Positions 36,340-44,751 of a stretch of 64,000 bases of DNA are shown here, piece after piece. The DNA is from a virus. Within the stretch, counting starts at the first letter, position 1, and the number at the start of each line of letters is the position of its first letter. The DNA is taken from the IMG/VR virus record IMGVR_UViG_3300044816_000011, positions 1 to 64,000 of that record, one strand, 5' to 3'. The translations under genes and the position numbers were made by a program. A model generated the notes under the pieces. It made no database searches. It was not told the origin of the DNA and was given only the letters and a program-made list of their open reading frames with translations.

Positions 36340-38491
36340 TCCATCAAAGGTTCAGTGGGACGACGCGCCGGCTTCCGGTGGGATAGATGCATCTAAAGTA
36401 CAGTGGGATGCACCTGAGGCGTCTACTACACCGGGTGGTGCAGTTCAAGCGCTCGGCAGCGGCCTGACATCTGGCATCGCCGATGTGGCTGGTTTACCGG
36501 TAGACACTGCACGCAAGGTTGTCGAGTTGGGAAAGGCGGGGGCTGGCGTCGCCTACCATGAAACTACAGGGAAACAGATCCCGCACGCCTTGGAGCCTGG
36601 TGCGGATCAACCGGATGTTGGTAGTACCGACTGGATCAAGGGCCATTTACGCACATGGCTTGGATCAGATGCATTAGATACAAAGCAAAATACCCCTACC
36701 AATCGCGTAATCCATTCTGCTGGAGAGGGCATTCCGAGTGCCGTACTTACGCCGGAGGTCGCTGGTGCTGCGGCACTATCTGGCGCAGCTGGAGGCGCAG
36801 GAAGCCAAATTGTGAAAGAACAGGGCGGCAGTCCGCTGGCTCAGTCGCTTGCTGGGCTTGCGGCCGGTAGCGCGCCTGCCTTGGGCGCCGGGGCTGCTGC
36901 GGCATCTCGCGGTATCGTGCGCGGTGGAGCAGAGGGCCAAACTGCCATGCAGCAGCGGATTGACGATGCCGCCAAGGCCGGGACATCACTCACGGCAGGG
37001 CAGGCCGGCGGATCACCAACCGTTCAGTATGCGGAAGGAACCATGTCAAAGTTGTGGGGTGGCGCGCCCATCAAGAAACTCGGCGAACAGCAAACTCATG
37101 ATATGGGCGGCAGAATAGGCCAGATTATTGGCAATCTATCAAAGGGTGAGTCGGTTTCCCCGATGGTTGCGGGCGAGTCGATCACGAAGGGTATCGGCGA
37201 TGCACGCACGCCAGGAACGGCTCTAGGGGACATGCACTCAGCCGAAGGGGCAGCATATGGCAAATTGGATGACTTGATTCATCCGGATACGTCGATGAGT
37301 GCATCTAAGACTATGGCGACACTCAATGACGTTGGAACGCAAAGCGGAGTCGTTCCAGTCCCATCGCAGATCCGTGGAATCCGCAAGAATCTCATCAAGA
37401 AAGTCGATCAGAATTCAGAGCCGACTGGATTCGAGGGAGTCGGTAACCCGCCAGAGCCAACGCCAACGCTATCGTATGGGGATCTCCGAGGACTTAAAAC
37501 CGAACTAGGCAATTCCATTGATTGGGGCTTTGCGCCGTCCGACAAGGTCGCCAACGGGAAACTCATCAAACTGTGGGGATCGGTTAAGGATGATATCGAT
37601 TCTGGCGCTATGAATCATAGTCCTGAGGCGGCAGAAGCGCAGACACAAGCGAATGCGCTATATCAGAGAAACCAGGCGACGAGGGATGATCTTAAGCCGT
37701 TCATCGACAAAGCGGGCGGCCCGGAAGCGCTATATCAGGCCGCGACAAATGGCACGAAACTTGGCGCTACCAAGATCAATACTGTCATGGGCGCGATCAA
37801 TCCAGATCAGCAGAATATCGTGCGAGCGACCGTGCTGGATAGATTGGGAAAGCCAGCGGGTGCGCAGGACGCAGCCTATAGCCCGTCTACGTTCTTGACT
37901 CAGTGGAATCGACTGGCGCCAGAATCTAAGGATGCGCTATTTGGTCATAGCGGCACTACTGGATCGTTACGTGATAATCTGGATTCACTGGCCAAGACGT
38001 CGAGCAATATCAATGCTGGGACCAAACTACGCAATCCGTCAGGTACTGGCGAGGCCATCGGACATGTTGCCGGAATAGAGGCAGCTTTTGAGGGAATAAA
38101 AAATGCACTTTCTGGAAATCTTCATACACTTGCTGGCACTGTGGCTGGCGTTGGGCTCAATAACGCACTTTCGCGAGCGCTAACTAATCCGAAAACGGTA
38201 GCATGGCTCGCGAAAACCACAAAAGCACCAATTTCAGCGCTGCCTAATGCTATTCATCAACTTTCGCAGATGGACGATCCTGACGCGCAAGCGTTGGCTG
38301 CGGCGATACAACCTCCGGTCTCTCGAGCCAGCGGTGGGCGTATCGGTAAATCAATAGATGAGTTAGTCGGGCGGCTTGTGAGTAAGTGGAAGGATGCTAA
38401 GAAGGCTACCGATAAAACGACCGAACCACTATTGAAAGTGCCTGATAATGCGATCATGAAAGCTCTGAATATCGCGCAGGAGCATATCTGA
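36329..38491 (+). CDS. Second ejection-type internal virion protein
   Basis: 720 residues from the ATG at 36329; an in-frame ATG at 36314 is also possible. The N-terminus carries a near-repeat (IDPSKVQWDDAP, IDASKVQWDAP). A Gly/Ala-rich amphipathic region (TPEVAGAAALSGAAGGAGS) suggests membrane insertion, then long helices (NALYQRNQATRDDLKPFIDK). SRASGGRIGKSI near the end is another Gly-Gly motif. The composition matches P22 gp16/gp20-type ejection proteins, which enter the host membrane. Confidence 0.6.
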   Translation: MPIDPSKVQWDDAPASGGIDASKVQWDAPEASTTPGGAVQALGSGLTSGIADVAGLPVDTARKVVELGKAGAGVAYHETTGKQIPHALEPGADQPDVGSTDWIKGHLRTWLGSDALDTKQNTPTNRVIHSAGEGIPSAVLTPEVAGAAALSGAAGGAGSQIVKEQGGSPLAQSLAGLAAGSAPALGAGAAAASRGIVRGGAEGQTAMQQRIDDAAKAGTSLTAGQAGGSPTVQYAEGTMSKLWGGAPIKKLGEQQTHDMGGRIGQIIGNLSKGESVSPMVAGESITKGIGDARTPGTALGDMHSAEGAAYGKLDDLIHPDTSMSASKTMATLNDVGTQSGVVPVPSQIRGIRKNLIKKVDQNSEPTGFEGVGNPPEPTPTLSYGDLRGLKTELGNSIDWGFAPSDKVANGKLIKLWGSVKDDIDSGAMNHSPEAAEAQTQANALYQRNQATRDDLKPFIDKAGGPEALYQAATNGTKLGATKINTVMGAINPDQQNIVRATVLDRLGKPAGAQDAAYSPSTFLTQWNRLAPESKDALFGHSGTTGSLRDNLDSLAKTSSNINAGTKLRNPSGTGEAIGHVAGIEAAFEGIKNALSGNLHTLAGTVAGVGLNNALSRALTNPKTVAWLAKTTKAPISALPNAIHQLSQMDDPDAQALAAAIQPPVSRASGGRIGKSIDELVGRLVSKWKDAKKATDKTTEPLLKVPDNAIMKALNIAQEHI

Positions 38492-38712
38492 TGTTATGGC
38501 AAAAAGTGTTTTTTTGGTTTGTTATCGTCCCCATTTTGGCTCTTATTGTCATCAATGTGGCGATTCGATTTCTGGTTGTACTGATTATTCCAATTGCTCT
38601 GATATGTGAGCCAATTGAGCGTTACTTTCAATCCCACAATTTTCTAGTAATGGCTGGCCGTTGGACCGGACGGACGTTGTATAGATATCGCAATCGACAC
38701 TGGATTACCTGA
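38491..38712 (+). CDS. Small two-segment membrane protein
   Basis: 73 residues. Two hydrophobic stretches (VFFWFVIVPILALIVINVAI, FLVVLIIPIALICEP) and a basic C-terminal tail (GRTLYRYRNRHWIT). Starts on the last base of the ejection gene. Could support injection, superinfection exclusion or lysis; not determinable here. Confidence 0.5.
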   Translation: MLWQKVFFWFVIVPILALIVINVAIRFLVVLIIPIALICEPIERYFQSHNFLVMAGRWTGRTLYRYRNRHWIT

Positions 38713-38713
38713 T

Positions 38714-39535
38714 ATGGCGGGAATAAGACACAAGATGGGTATCTGCGCAGTTGAAGGCTGCGGGACACACAAAATAGTGGCACGTGGACTATGCGATAAA
38801 CACTATCAATTGTTTAAGCGTAAAGGAACACTAAAGGATTTCGCTAGAAAAATAGCATTGGTTGGTATTGAGTCTTTTTCTCCTGATAACACTAAGTCAT
38901 GTGGTAAATGCAAGCGAGAACTACACCGGGATCATTTCGGACTCAATCCATCAAAAACATATCCCCTTCGACGCAAGTCTGTTTGCAAGGAATGCTCAAA
39001 GGCGCAATCGGTATCCCTTAGAGTCAAACGTAAAACCAATGGGATCTGCGTGTACTGTGAAAGCCCAGTAACATATGGTTCCAATAAATGCCATTTTCAC
39101 ATACGTGAAAGAGCCCGTTGGCGATCCACACCGAAGGCTCGTATTACCGAACTGTTGACAAGTACAAGGCTGAGAGCAGAAGACAAGGGACTTGTTTTTA
39201 ATTTGGATGCTGAATGGATCAGATCAAGGCTTGAAGGAGTATGTGAACTTACAGGATTGCCTTTCGATTTGGAGCCGGGTAACAGAATAGGTCGTTTCAA
39301 TCCATATGCACCATCAATTGATCGCAGGATAGCAGGAGGTAACTACACTCCTGAAAATTGCCGAATGATAGTAATGGCTCTCAATGTCGGTATGAACTAT
39401 TGGGGGGAACAAATATATAAGCACGTCGCTAAGGCTTATCTTAAAAAGAGCCGTGAGAACAGTTCTAAGCACAATCCTCAAACACACAATTTGTTTTTAG
39501 AAAATCCGCAGTCTGTTCGAATGAGGAAGCATTGA
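38714..39535 (+). CDS. HNH-type homing endonuclease with N-terminal Cys motifs
   Basis: 273 residues. Four Cys pairs precede the nuclease region: CAVEGCGTH, CGKCKREL, CKECSKAQ and CVYCESP. The C-terminal part has CELTGLPFDLEPG, then PSIDRRIAGGNYTPENCRMI, a pattern frequent in phage HNH-type endonucleases. The gene sits between an ejection-side membrane protein and a fibre gene, with lower GC than its neighbours, consistent with mobility. Active-site assignment is by similarity only. Confidence 0.7.
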   Translation: MAGIRHKMGICAVEGCGTHKIVARGLCDKHYQLFKRKGTLKDFARKIALVGIESFSPDNTKSCGKCKRELHRDHFGLNPSKTYPLRRKSVCKECSKAQSVSLRVKRKTNGICVYCESPVTYGSNKCHFHIRERARWRSTPKARITELLTSTRLRAEDKGLVFNLDAEWIRSRLEGVCELTGLPFDLEPGNRIGRFNPYAPSIDRRIAGGNYTPENCRMIVMALNVGMNYWGEQIYKHVAKAYLKKSRENSSKHNPQTHNLFLENPQSVRMRKH

Positions 39536-39536
39536 C

Positions 39537-40406
39537 ATGGCTAGTACATTTACCCCCAATAAGTCTTTGGAGATGATGGCACCTGGTAGCCACAATAATA
39601 CGTGGGGGACTCCGCTCGATGCAGTCATAGACAACATCGATAACGCCCTAGGCGGCTCGACGACAATCACTGTCACCGGAGTCGCCGCTGGCGTCTACAC
39701 ACTATCCCTAATTCAGTATCAGCCGCCCAATATCATTTTCAGCGGCGCGTTATCCGCCAGCCTGGTCTACGCGCTCCCCGTAGGCGTCGGCTGGATCGGG
39801 ACCATATTTAACAATACGAGCGGCGCGTTTTCTCTGATATTCGCATCGAACGGCGGCGGCTCGCTGACGCTAGCTCAGGGGCAGCGATCGATGATCGTCT
39901 GCGACGGCGCGAACGTGCAGTTAGCCGATACTCAGGCGAATGCTTCGGGGTCGGCAGCTGCGGCCGCTGCTCAGGCTGCGGCGCAGGCGTTCGCGACTGC
40001 GGCGGACGCGGCAGTACTCACGATGGCCGAGAATTTCGCGACTGCGGCGGATTCGGTCGTTACGACGAATACCGAGGCTTATGCCGCAGGGCAAGCGGCC
40101 GCTGCTCAGGCTGCGGCGCAGGCGTTCGCGACTGCGGCGGACGCGGCAGTACTCACGATGGCCGAGAATTTCGCGACGACGTCTATTTCCAATACGATCA
40201 AGTCGGGAACGTTCACCTGTATCAACGGCGTACAAACCATCGTGTTTTCAACGCCATTTGTTACACTGTGCTCATCAGTCTCAGTTCAGTGGGAATATGT
40301 CGGGCCCAATGTCGGCTGGGTCGTTCCAGGAAGCCGGACCATCAATGGGTTTCAGTATCAAAACAGCAATAGCGGCACGTGCTCGTATGTCGCGATAGGA
40401 CGTTAA
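39537..40406 (+). CDS. Tail fibre-type protein with internal repeat
   Basis: 289 residues. The N-terminus MASTFTPNKSLEMMAPGSHN, NTWGTPLDAVIDNIDNAL is shared by many short-tail-phage fibre proteins that attach to the tail. A helical Ala-rich middle contains an exact 83-bp direct repeat (AQAFATAADAAVLTMAENFA twice). The C-terminus is a beta domain with CINGVQTIVFSTPFVTLC. A receptor-binding fibre role is inferred. Confidence 0.65.
   Translation: MASTFTPNKSLEMMAPGSHNNTWGTPLDAVIDNIDNALGGSTTITVTGVAAGVYTLSLIQYQPPNIIFSGALSASLVYALPVGVGWIGTIFNNTSGAFSLIFASNGGGSLTLAQGQRSMIVCDGANVQLADTQANASGSAAAAAAQAAAQAFATAADAAVLTMAENFATAADSVVTTNTEAYAAGQAAAAQAAAQAFATAADAAVLTMAENFATTSISNTIKSGTFTCINGVQTIVFSTPFVTLCSSVSVQWEYVGPNVGWVVPGSRTINGFQYQNSNSGTCSYVAIGR
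39960..40177 (+). repeat. Exact 83-bp direct repeat in the fibre gene
   Basis: Copy one is at 39960-40042 and copy two at 40095-40177, identical at the base level, offset 135 bases (45 codons, so in frame). Perfect identity at synonymous positions suggests a recent duplication or gene conversion. Confidence 0.85.
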
Positions 40407-40409
40407 TTT

Positions 40410-41981
40410 ATGACCACAGTTACCGGCTCAGTCACCTTTACCGCGCCAGCCAGCCCGATGGGCCCAACCGGGCCTACCGGATCAGTCGGCGTCGCAGGCC
40501 CCGCAGGATCCTCGCCAACGGCCGCCGCAGTCGCGGCAATCCTTGCCGGCACGCCGTCCTTCGTCGCCGCTGTAGCGGCTGCTCTGGGAACAGCGATAGC
40601 CCCTGTGGCCTCGCCTAGCGGAACGGTTGTTAAAGCCGGATCGACTGCGGCGATTGTCGATGGCTCCGGCAATAAGTGGACGATCACCGCGTCTGGCATG
40701 GTAGCGGTCAATACCGTCGCCGATACGAGCACGAGTGGCGTAGTCCAGATCGCGTATGTGACGGGTACCGTGTGGCAGCAAAACAACGCTGATCTCTGGT
40801 GGGGTAAGACCTCACCCACAGCGGCCTGGTCGCCATCGGCTGGAACTGCGACGAGTCCGATTTCGCCTCCGGTTGTGACGCCGCCCGTCGTGATTCCTCC
40901 GGTAGTTACTCCGCCTGCGACAACCGGCGCGACGCTGATTAATCAGGGTGGGCCGAACAATGCGAGTCAGAACGGGGCAAGCTTAAGCAATTCGCAGACA
41001 ATCGTCTGGGCGGCAATGTCCGGCGCAGATAGCTATCAGATTTATCGCAACGGGACGGCCTATGCGACCACGAAGGCACTGACCTATACGGATAGCGCGG
41101 CGACGAATTCCAATGATGTGATGCCGAATGACTTCTCAGGCACGCATTTCAACGCGCCGCGCACAGTCTATACGTACACTGTTGCTCCGATTACCGCAGG
41201 CGTCATTGGCGCGCAGGTCGCCTGCAATTATTGGGAGTATGCGAACGGCGTCGATTCGTGGGGGAAGTCAGCGTTCAATCCGAGCACGAGCGTGATGAAT
41301 TATGCCGATACGACACTTGGCAAGACCGTGATATCGGTTGCCTCGAGCGTTGCAGATGGCTATGTGCAGCCTTCAGCAGGCGCTCCCGGCACGCCGCTGT
41401 GGTCGTTCGAGGCGGGCGCGTTTGGGTATATGGTGATCGATATCTATCCCACGAAAGCGAACCAGCAGTTCAAGGTGAATTTGATCTCCCGCGTGACCCC
41501 TGGGGACTTCTACAACAATGCAGCCGTGTTGCTGGGTACGCCAACGCCACAAGGATCGTTCCTCGCGGATGCTACATGGGGGCCCAGTCCGATGGTGGCG
41601 AATAAATGGAACCACTATAAGATCCCATTCAGCGCGCTCGCCATGGGCTTCGTGACGTTCAAGGGATACATCGCGGGCAAGTTGTTGACAGTCACCTCGG
41701 TCAGTGGATCAACGCCGATCAATCCCACGTTCTGGGTCAGTGCGCCGGGCATGACGACCGACTACATCGTGGGGCCTGGGCCGAGTGACGGCGGATCATC
41801 AGCGACCGGTAAGGGCGGCATCGGAACCTACGACATGAATGTGTCTCAGACCGTGGGCAGCGCCGCGGCGCCAGTCACATTTACTGCGCAACGGACGAAT
41901 ATTTATAAGTGGTCGATCCAGGATAACAACCAGCAGGGTGCCAACCTGTGGTATATGGACAATATTGGGTTTACGGTTTAG
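40410..41981 (+). CDS. Fn3-like fibre protein, paralog of 9697-10974
   Basis: 523 residues. A short collagen-like start ([16 protein letters not shown]) leads to a linker and a small beta domain, a PPVVTPPVVIPPVVTPP hinge, then the same Fn3-plus-tip region as the protein at 9697-10974 (DSYQIYRNGTAYATTKALTY, NLWYMDNIGFTV). The extra N-terminal domains make it the longer copy. It is the last plus-strand gene before the strand switch, ending inside the convergent gene at 41799. Confidence 0.65.
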   Translation: MTTVTGSVTFTAPASPMGPTGPTGSVGVAGPAGSSPTAAAVAAILAGTPSFVAAVAAALGTAIAPVASPSGTVVKAGSTAAIVDGSGNKWTITASGMVAVNTVADTSTSGVVQIAYVTGTVWQQNNADLWWGKTSPTAAWSPSAGTATSPISPPVVTPPVVIPPVVTPPATTGATLINQGGPNNASQNGASLSNSQTIVWAAMSGADSYQIYRNGTAYATTKALTYTDSAATNSNDVMPNDFSGTHFNAPRTVYTYTVAPITAGVIGAQVACNYWEYANGVDSWGKSAFNPSTSVMNYADTTLGKTVISVASSVADGYVQPSAGAPGTPLWSFEAGAFGYMVIDIYPTKANQQFKVNLISRVTPGDFYNNAAVLLGTPTPQGSFLADATWGPSPMVANKWNHYKIPFSALAMGFVTFKGYIAGKLLTVTSVSGSTPINPTFWVSAPGMTTDYIVGPGPSDGGSSATGKGGIGTYDMNVSQTVGSAAAPVTFTAQRTNIYKWSIQDNNQQGANLWYMDNIGFTV

Positions 41982-42155
41982 GGTCGGTTGCGGCATCAGA
42001 TTGTGATGACACGGGGCCATGTCCTCGGCGGTTGGCCGCTGCGCCTGCCGCAACAACGCCAACTCCTTCTCAACCACTATGATCCTTTTGCGCATTTGCT
42101 TAATCACGTCGATTAGAAAGCATTCGTGGCAGGTGCAGTGATCCTGGTGCGTCAT
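41799..42155 (-). CDS. Small Cys-containing hypothetical protein
   Basis: 118 residues from an ATG with GAGGTGAAGTC upstream, overlapping the stop of the gene before it by four bases. The N-terminus has CTCHECF, followed by a helical charged part (LIDVIKQMRKRIIVVEKELA). Its last 183 bases lie inside the convergent fibre gene, which is unusual; the true end may differ if a frameshift or error is present. Confidence 0.45.
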   Translation of the reverse strand: MTHQDHCTCHECFLIDVIKQMRKRIIVVEKELALLRQAQRPTAEDMAPCHHNLMPQPTLNRKPNIVHIPQVGTLLVVILDRPLINIRPLRSKCDWRRGAAHGLRHIHVVGSDAALTGR

Positions 42156-42346
42156 GACTTCACCTCTCCGCTGGTAGTACGTCGCCGGGCGCAACGTGCG
42201 CCAGCCACATGAGCTTCGATCAGATACGGGTACCAGGACGGATAGCTACGATTGCCGCGCTTGAACTCAGGAAATTCCCGCTCGAAGTAGGCTCGCGCCG
42301 AAGTGTAGTCCAGGCCCATGATGGTTTTATCGAGAGCCTTTGGCAT
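42152..42346 (-). CDS. Small hypothetical protein
   Basis: 64 residues, ribosome site gagag upstream. Contains YTSARAYFEREFPEFKRGNR and WYPYLIEAHVAGARCARRR. Both ends overlap or touch neighbouring genes in the same operon, which supports translation. No function. Confidence 0.5.
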   Translation of the reverse strand: MPKALDKTIMGLDYTSARAYFEREFPEFKRGNRSYPSWYPYLIEAHVAGARCARRRTTSGEVKS

Positions 42347-42488
42347 CTACCTCTCCATCGGCAGGTGGCGCTTCCCATATTCGATATTCCTCACGAGGCG
42401 GCGCAGCGGGAATCGTCCAGCCGCTCGCCTTCCGAATGTGGTAGTACCCTGAGTTTTGATACTCTTCGCCTGGATCACCGCCCGCCAT
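42327..42488 (-). CDS. Small hypothetical protein
   Basis: 53 residues from an ATG with GGAGAG upstream; rich in Pro, Glu and Tyr (GEEYQNSGYYHIRKASGW). Overlaps its neighbours on both sides. Function unknown. Confidence 0.45.
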   Translation of the reverse strand: MAGGDPGEEYQNSGYYHIRKASGWTIPAAPPREEYRIWEAPPADGEVDAKGSR

Positions 42489-42732
42489 GCTTCTCTCCTG
42501 TGTCGGCAACAGCGCTGATTTGCATTTCAATGTCGAACCCATCGCAGTGCTGCTCAAGTTGAACGCTTCCGTCAGCGCACGGAACTACGGTCCACAGCCC
42601 CGGCAGTTTCCAAAACAACTCTTTTGCCTTTGCCACCGCGCGCGGATCGGGGACGACGGCCCCGTAGCTGTCCCAATTGGGTTTTAGGTTCGCCAAAACG
42701 TCGAATCTATCCATGCTCATCTCGTGTTTCAT
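42475..42732 (-). CDS. Hypothetical protein with NWDSYGA motif
   Basis: 85 residues. Start uncertain: ATGs at 42732, 42720 and 42714 are in frame. The motif [20 protein letters not shown] is known from small phage and bacterial proteins of unknown role. The rest is alpha/beta ([20 protein letters not shown]). Confidence 0.5.
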   Translation of the reverse strand: MKHEMSMDRFDVLANLKPNWDSYGAVVPDPRAVAKAKELFWKLPGLWTVVPCADGSVQLEQHCDGFDIEMQISAVADTGEKHGGR

Positions 42733-43177
42733 TCGCGAAGCCTATGACCCGATCTACAATTTGATCGAGCACCCGGTTCGCCATCGTTTCGACCCAAATC
42801 CCCCAGCCGTGCTCGCTCTCCGGGTCGTCTTTCGGGCGATCCATGTGATCCTCGAAATACGTGCATAGGGCAATCGCGAGGTTAGGTTCATCTGACGTTT
42901 CCAGTGGACAGCCAGCCTCGTGCTTGCCAACGCCCTCACAACAGATGAAGGCTTTCGGATTCCCGCCCGCGCCGGTAGGCACGGAGTCGGGCGTAAACAC
43001 CAACGCGGCGGCACGTTCCCACATGCGCCGGTCAGCGCCAGCCGTGTCCGGTTCCCATCGGCTGACCATCTCCCGTAGCGCGCCCTCCAGTTCGCGGATG
43101 CGTGCGCGGTAGATTTGCAACTGGGTCGGGTAGTTCGCCCCGTTCAATTCCGCATCGAGGGGGTCTTGAGTATTCAT
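42707..43177 (-). CDS. Hypothetical protein with Cys/His cluster
   Basis: 156 residues. N-terminal helix ([20 protein letters not shown]), then a Cys/His cluster [16 protein letters not shown] that could bind a metal, and a helical end. Accessory gene of the minus-strand operon; function unknown. Confidence 0.5.
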   Translation of the reverse strand: MNTQDPLDAELNGANYPTQLQIYRARIRELEGALREMVSRWEPDTAGADRRMWERAAALVFTPDSVPTGAGGNPKAFICCEGVGKHEAGCPLETSDEPNLAIALCTYFEDHMDRPKDDPESEHGWGIWVETMANRVLDQIVDRVIGFANETRDEHG

Positions 43178-43210
43178 GCGGCTGGCAGATTCTGATATTG
43201 AGTCGCCATG

Positions 43211-43459
43211 TCAGGGAATCCGGTGCTCGCCGTTGCGAATGCTCTCGCACAGGCGCTCGATGGCCTCGGTGACGTCCATCGCCTCGCGGAACAGCCAGTC
43301 GATATTGGTCTCCTGCATCTCCCGCGGCAGTTCGGGATTTACGCTGAACGCGCCCCACCGCTGAAGCTTGCCGGCTGCGGCCAGGAACTCGCCGCATTCC
43401 TCGATCGCGTGCGACAGGCGCTTGGCGAATCCATCCTGCAAATATGTCGGATCGCTCAT
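43211..43459 (-). CDS. MazG-like / NTP-pyrophosphohydrolase-like small protein
   Basis: 82 residues from an ATG with GAGG seven bases upstream. The helical pattern LSHAIEECGEFLAAAGKLQR and FREAMDVTEAIERL resembles the metal-binding EExxE helices of MazG-type enzymes (EECGE, then E...D). It is short for an active enzyme and might need dimerisation. Catalysis not claimed. Confidence 0.55.
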   Translation of the reverse strand: MSDPTYLQDGFAKRLSHAIEECGEFLAAAGKLQRWGAFSVNPELPREMQETNIDWLFREAMDVTEAIERLCESIRNGEHRIP

Positions 43460-43584
43460 GGCTTAACCTCGCCATCGCATTTCATTCCGCATAGGACGCA
43501 TCGGAATTTGTTGATACCGCGCTTGTCTCGCCCTAACCATTCCAATGTACAACCTGGCGTAAGGCTTATGTGATTGCACTTCAT
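43456..43584 (-). CDS. Small zinc-ribbon-like peptide
   Basis: 42 residues from the internal ATG; CNHISLTPGCTLEWLGR, then CVLCGMKCDG. The start overlaps the upstream stop by four bases, and the ATG of the next gene overlaps its stop. A possible small zinc-binding protein. Confidence 0.45.
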   Translation of the reverse strand: MKCNHISLTPGCTLEWLGRDKRGINKFRCVLCGMKCDGEVKP

Positions 43585-43880
43585 GAACTTTCCGACGTTT
43601 CCAAAGTTGCGACCGCCGCTTCCGCTATGTCGTACATCGCTTGAGCGCAATGCTCTAACTGGTGGTGACAAGCGTAAACCGTGCCTTCGAAGACAATTTT
43701 TCGCAGCGCCGCATCCAACTCCACCACCCGTTGCCGCAAGCTCGCCGGCCGCTGCTGCGAAAGTTCGGTGATGCGCGCGCGGGCCTGGAGCAGTTCGCCA
43801 GCAATCTGCCCCGGCTCGCTGTTCAGATAGTCCGGGCAGTCATGGCCTGACAGCCATCGCAAGCGAGCATCGGTAATCAT
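43581..43880 (-). CDS. Hypothetical helical protein
   Basis: 99 residues, mostly helix (LLQARARITELSQQRPASLR, RQRVVELDAALRKIVFEG), with a Cys/His-containing piece (YACHHQLEHCAQAM). Overlaps both neighbours by a few bases. Function unknown. Confidence 0.45.
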   Translation of the reverse strand: MITDARLRWLSGHDCPDYLNSEPGQIAGELLQARARITELSQQRPASLRQRVVELDAALRKIVFEGTVYACHHQLEHCAQAMYDIAEAAVATLETSESS

Positions 43881-44275
43881 AGCTTCGTCTCTCTTTGCGC
43901 AAATGTCAGCGCAGCGTCGACCAGGTCGACCACCGCAGCATACGCAGGCGTCCAGATTTCGCGATCCATGCCATCGCCCATATCCCCGTCGCCGATCCAG
44001 CGGCGGGCTTCACGCAGCGCCGATTCCAGCACCTTGCTCCGCTCAGCCATTTTCGGGCACACATCAAAATCAAAGTTGGCGATGGTGCGGTCGCGGGCGG
44101 CCAGTTGGGCGGCGAGGTCGCGATAGTCGTCGAAGCGCACGAACCACGCATCCATATCAGGGTCTGTGGCTTCAAGCATCGTACCGTAGGCGGTATAGCG
44201 CTCAACCATTGTCATCACCTGGTCTTTGCGCAGGTGTCGAAACCTTGGGATGCGGGAACGCCCAGTTGTGAGCAC
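43877..44275 (-). CDS. Hypothetical protein
   Basis: 132 residues from a GTG with AGGGAG seven bases upstream; in-frame ATGs at 44215 and 44209 are alternatives. Mid part TDPDMDAWFVRFDDYRDLAA and a helix EVRKVLESALREARRWIGD type. A typical small phage accessory protein without a recognised family. Confidence 0.45.
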   Translation of the reverse strand: MLTTGRSRIPRFRHLRKDQVMTMVERYTAYGTMLEATDPDMDAWFVRFDDYRDLAAQLAARDRTIANFDFDVCPKMAERSKVLESALREARRWIGDGDMGDGMDREIWTPAYAAVVDLVDAALTFAQRETKL

Positions 44276-44313
44276 CGTCAAACTCCCTGCAATGAGGGCA
44301 TTGGGACTGTGAG

Positions 44314-44478
44314 CTAGAACGCGATGTCATCGTCCGGCTCCTCATCGCGCAGGCGTCTGTCCTCGATCATCCGATCGCGGGCGTCGTCCGGATCTTCCTC
44401 AAGCCGTGGCTCCTCCGGTTCGTAGTCACGCGGATCGGTGGTCTTCCACTCGTCATAGCCGGGCAGTGACTCGCTCAT
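44314..44478 (-). CDS. Very acidic small protein
   Basis: 54 residues from the ATG that overlaps the upstream stop by four bases; about 40 percent Asp and Glu, with DYEPEEPRLEEDPDDARDR. Likely disordered. Acidic phage proteins sometimes mimic DNA and block host enzymes, but no evidence here beyond composition. Confidence 0.45.
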   Translation of the reverse strand: MSESLPGYDEWKTTDPRDYEPEEPRLEEDPDDARDRMIEDRRLRDEEPDDDIAF

Positions 44479-44672
44479 GCGAAAACCGGAGGACCGAGCG
44501 GGAACACTTCGTCGATGACGTGATGGACGCAATCGGAAATTTCCGCGTAGTCGCGCTCATCTGGAAATTCGCTTTCCAGGTGCAGTTCTACTTGCTCGTA
44601 GCACGCGCCTTCGCCCAGGTGCGCCCATTGACTGGCGAGTGAACGGGCGGATGCAAGAATGAATTTGTCCAT
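44475..44672 (-). CDS. Small hypothetical protein
   Basis: 65 residues from an ATG with AAGGAG upstream (inside the tiny gene before it). Helical with MDKFILASARSLASQWAHLG and ELHLESEFPDERDYAEISD. Function unknown; translationally tied to its neighbours. Confidence 0.5.
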   Translation of the reverse strand: MDKFILASARSLASQWAHLGEGACYEQVELHLESEFPDERDYAEISDCVHHVIDEVFPLGPPVFA

Positions 44673-44673
44673 G

Positions 44674-44751
44674 TCAAATCTCCTTAGTGACACCTGGCTT
44701 TGCAGCGGGAATCACGGCCCAGTCGTTGCCGATGTACCATGTGGTGATCAT
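44674..44751 (-). CDS. 25-residue coupled mini-ORF
   Basis: Starts on the last base of the acyltransferase stop codon (TAATG) and ends just before the next gene, whose AAGGAG ribosome site lies inside it. Sequence MITTWYIGNDWAVIPAAKPG and five more residues. It may work mainly as a translational link. Confidence 0.35.
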   Translation of the reverse strand: MITTWYIGNDWAVIPAAKPGVTKEI

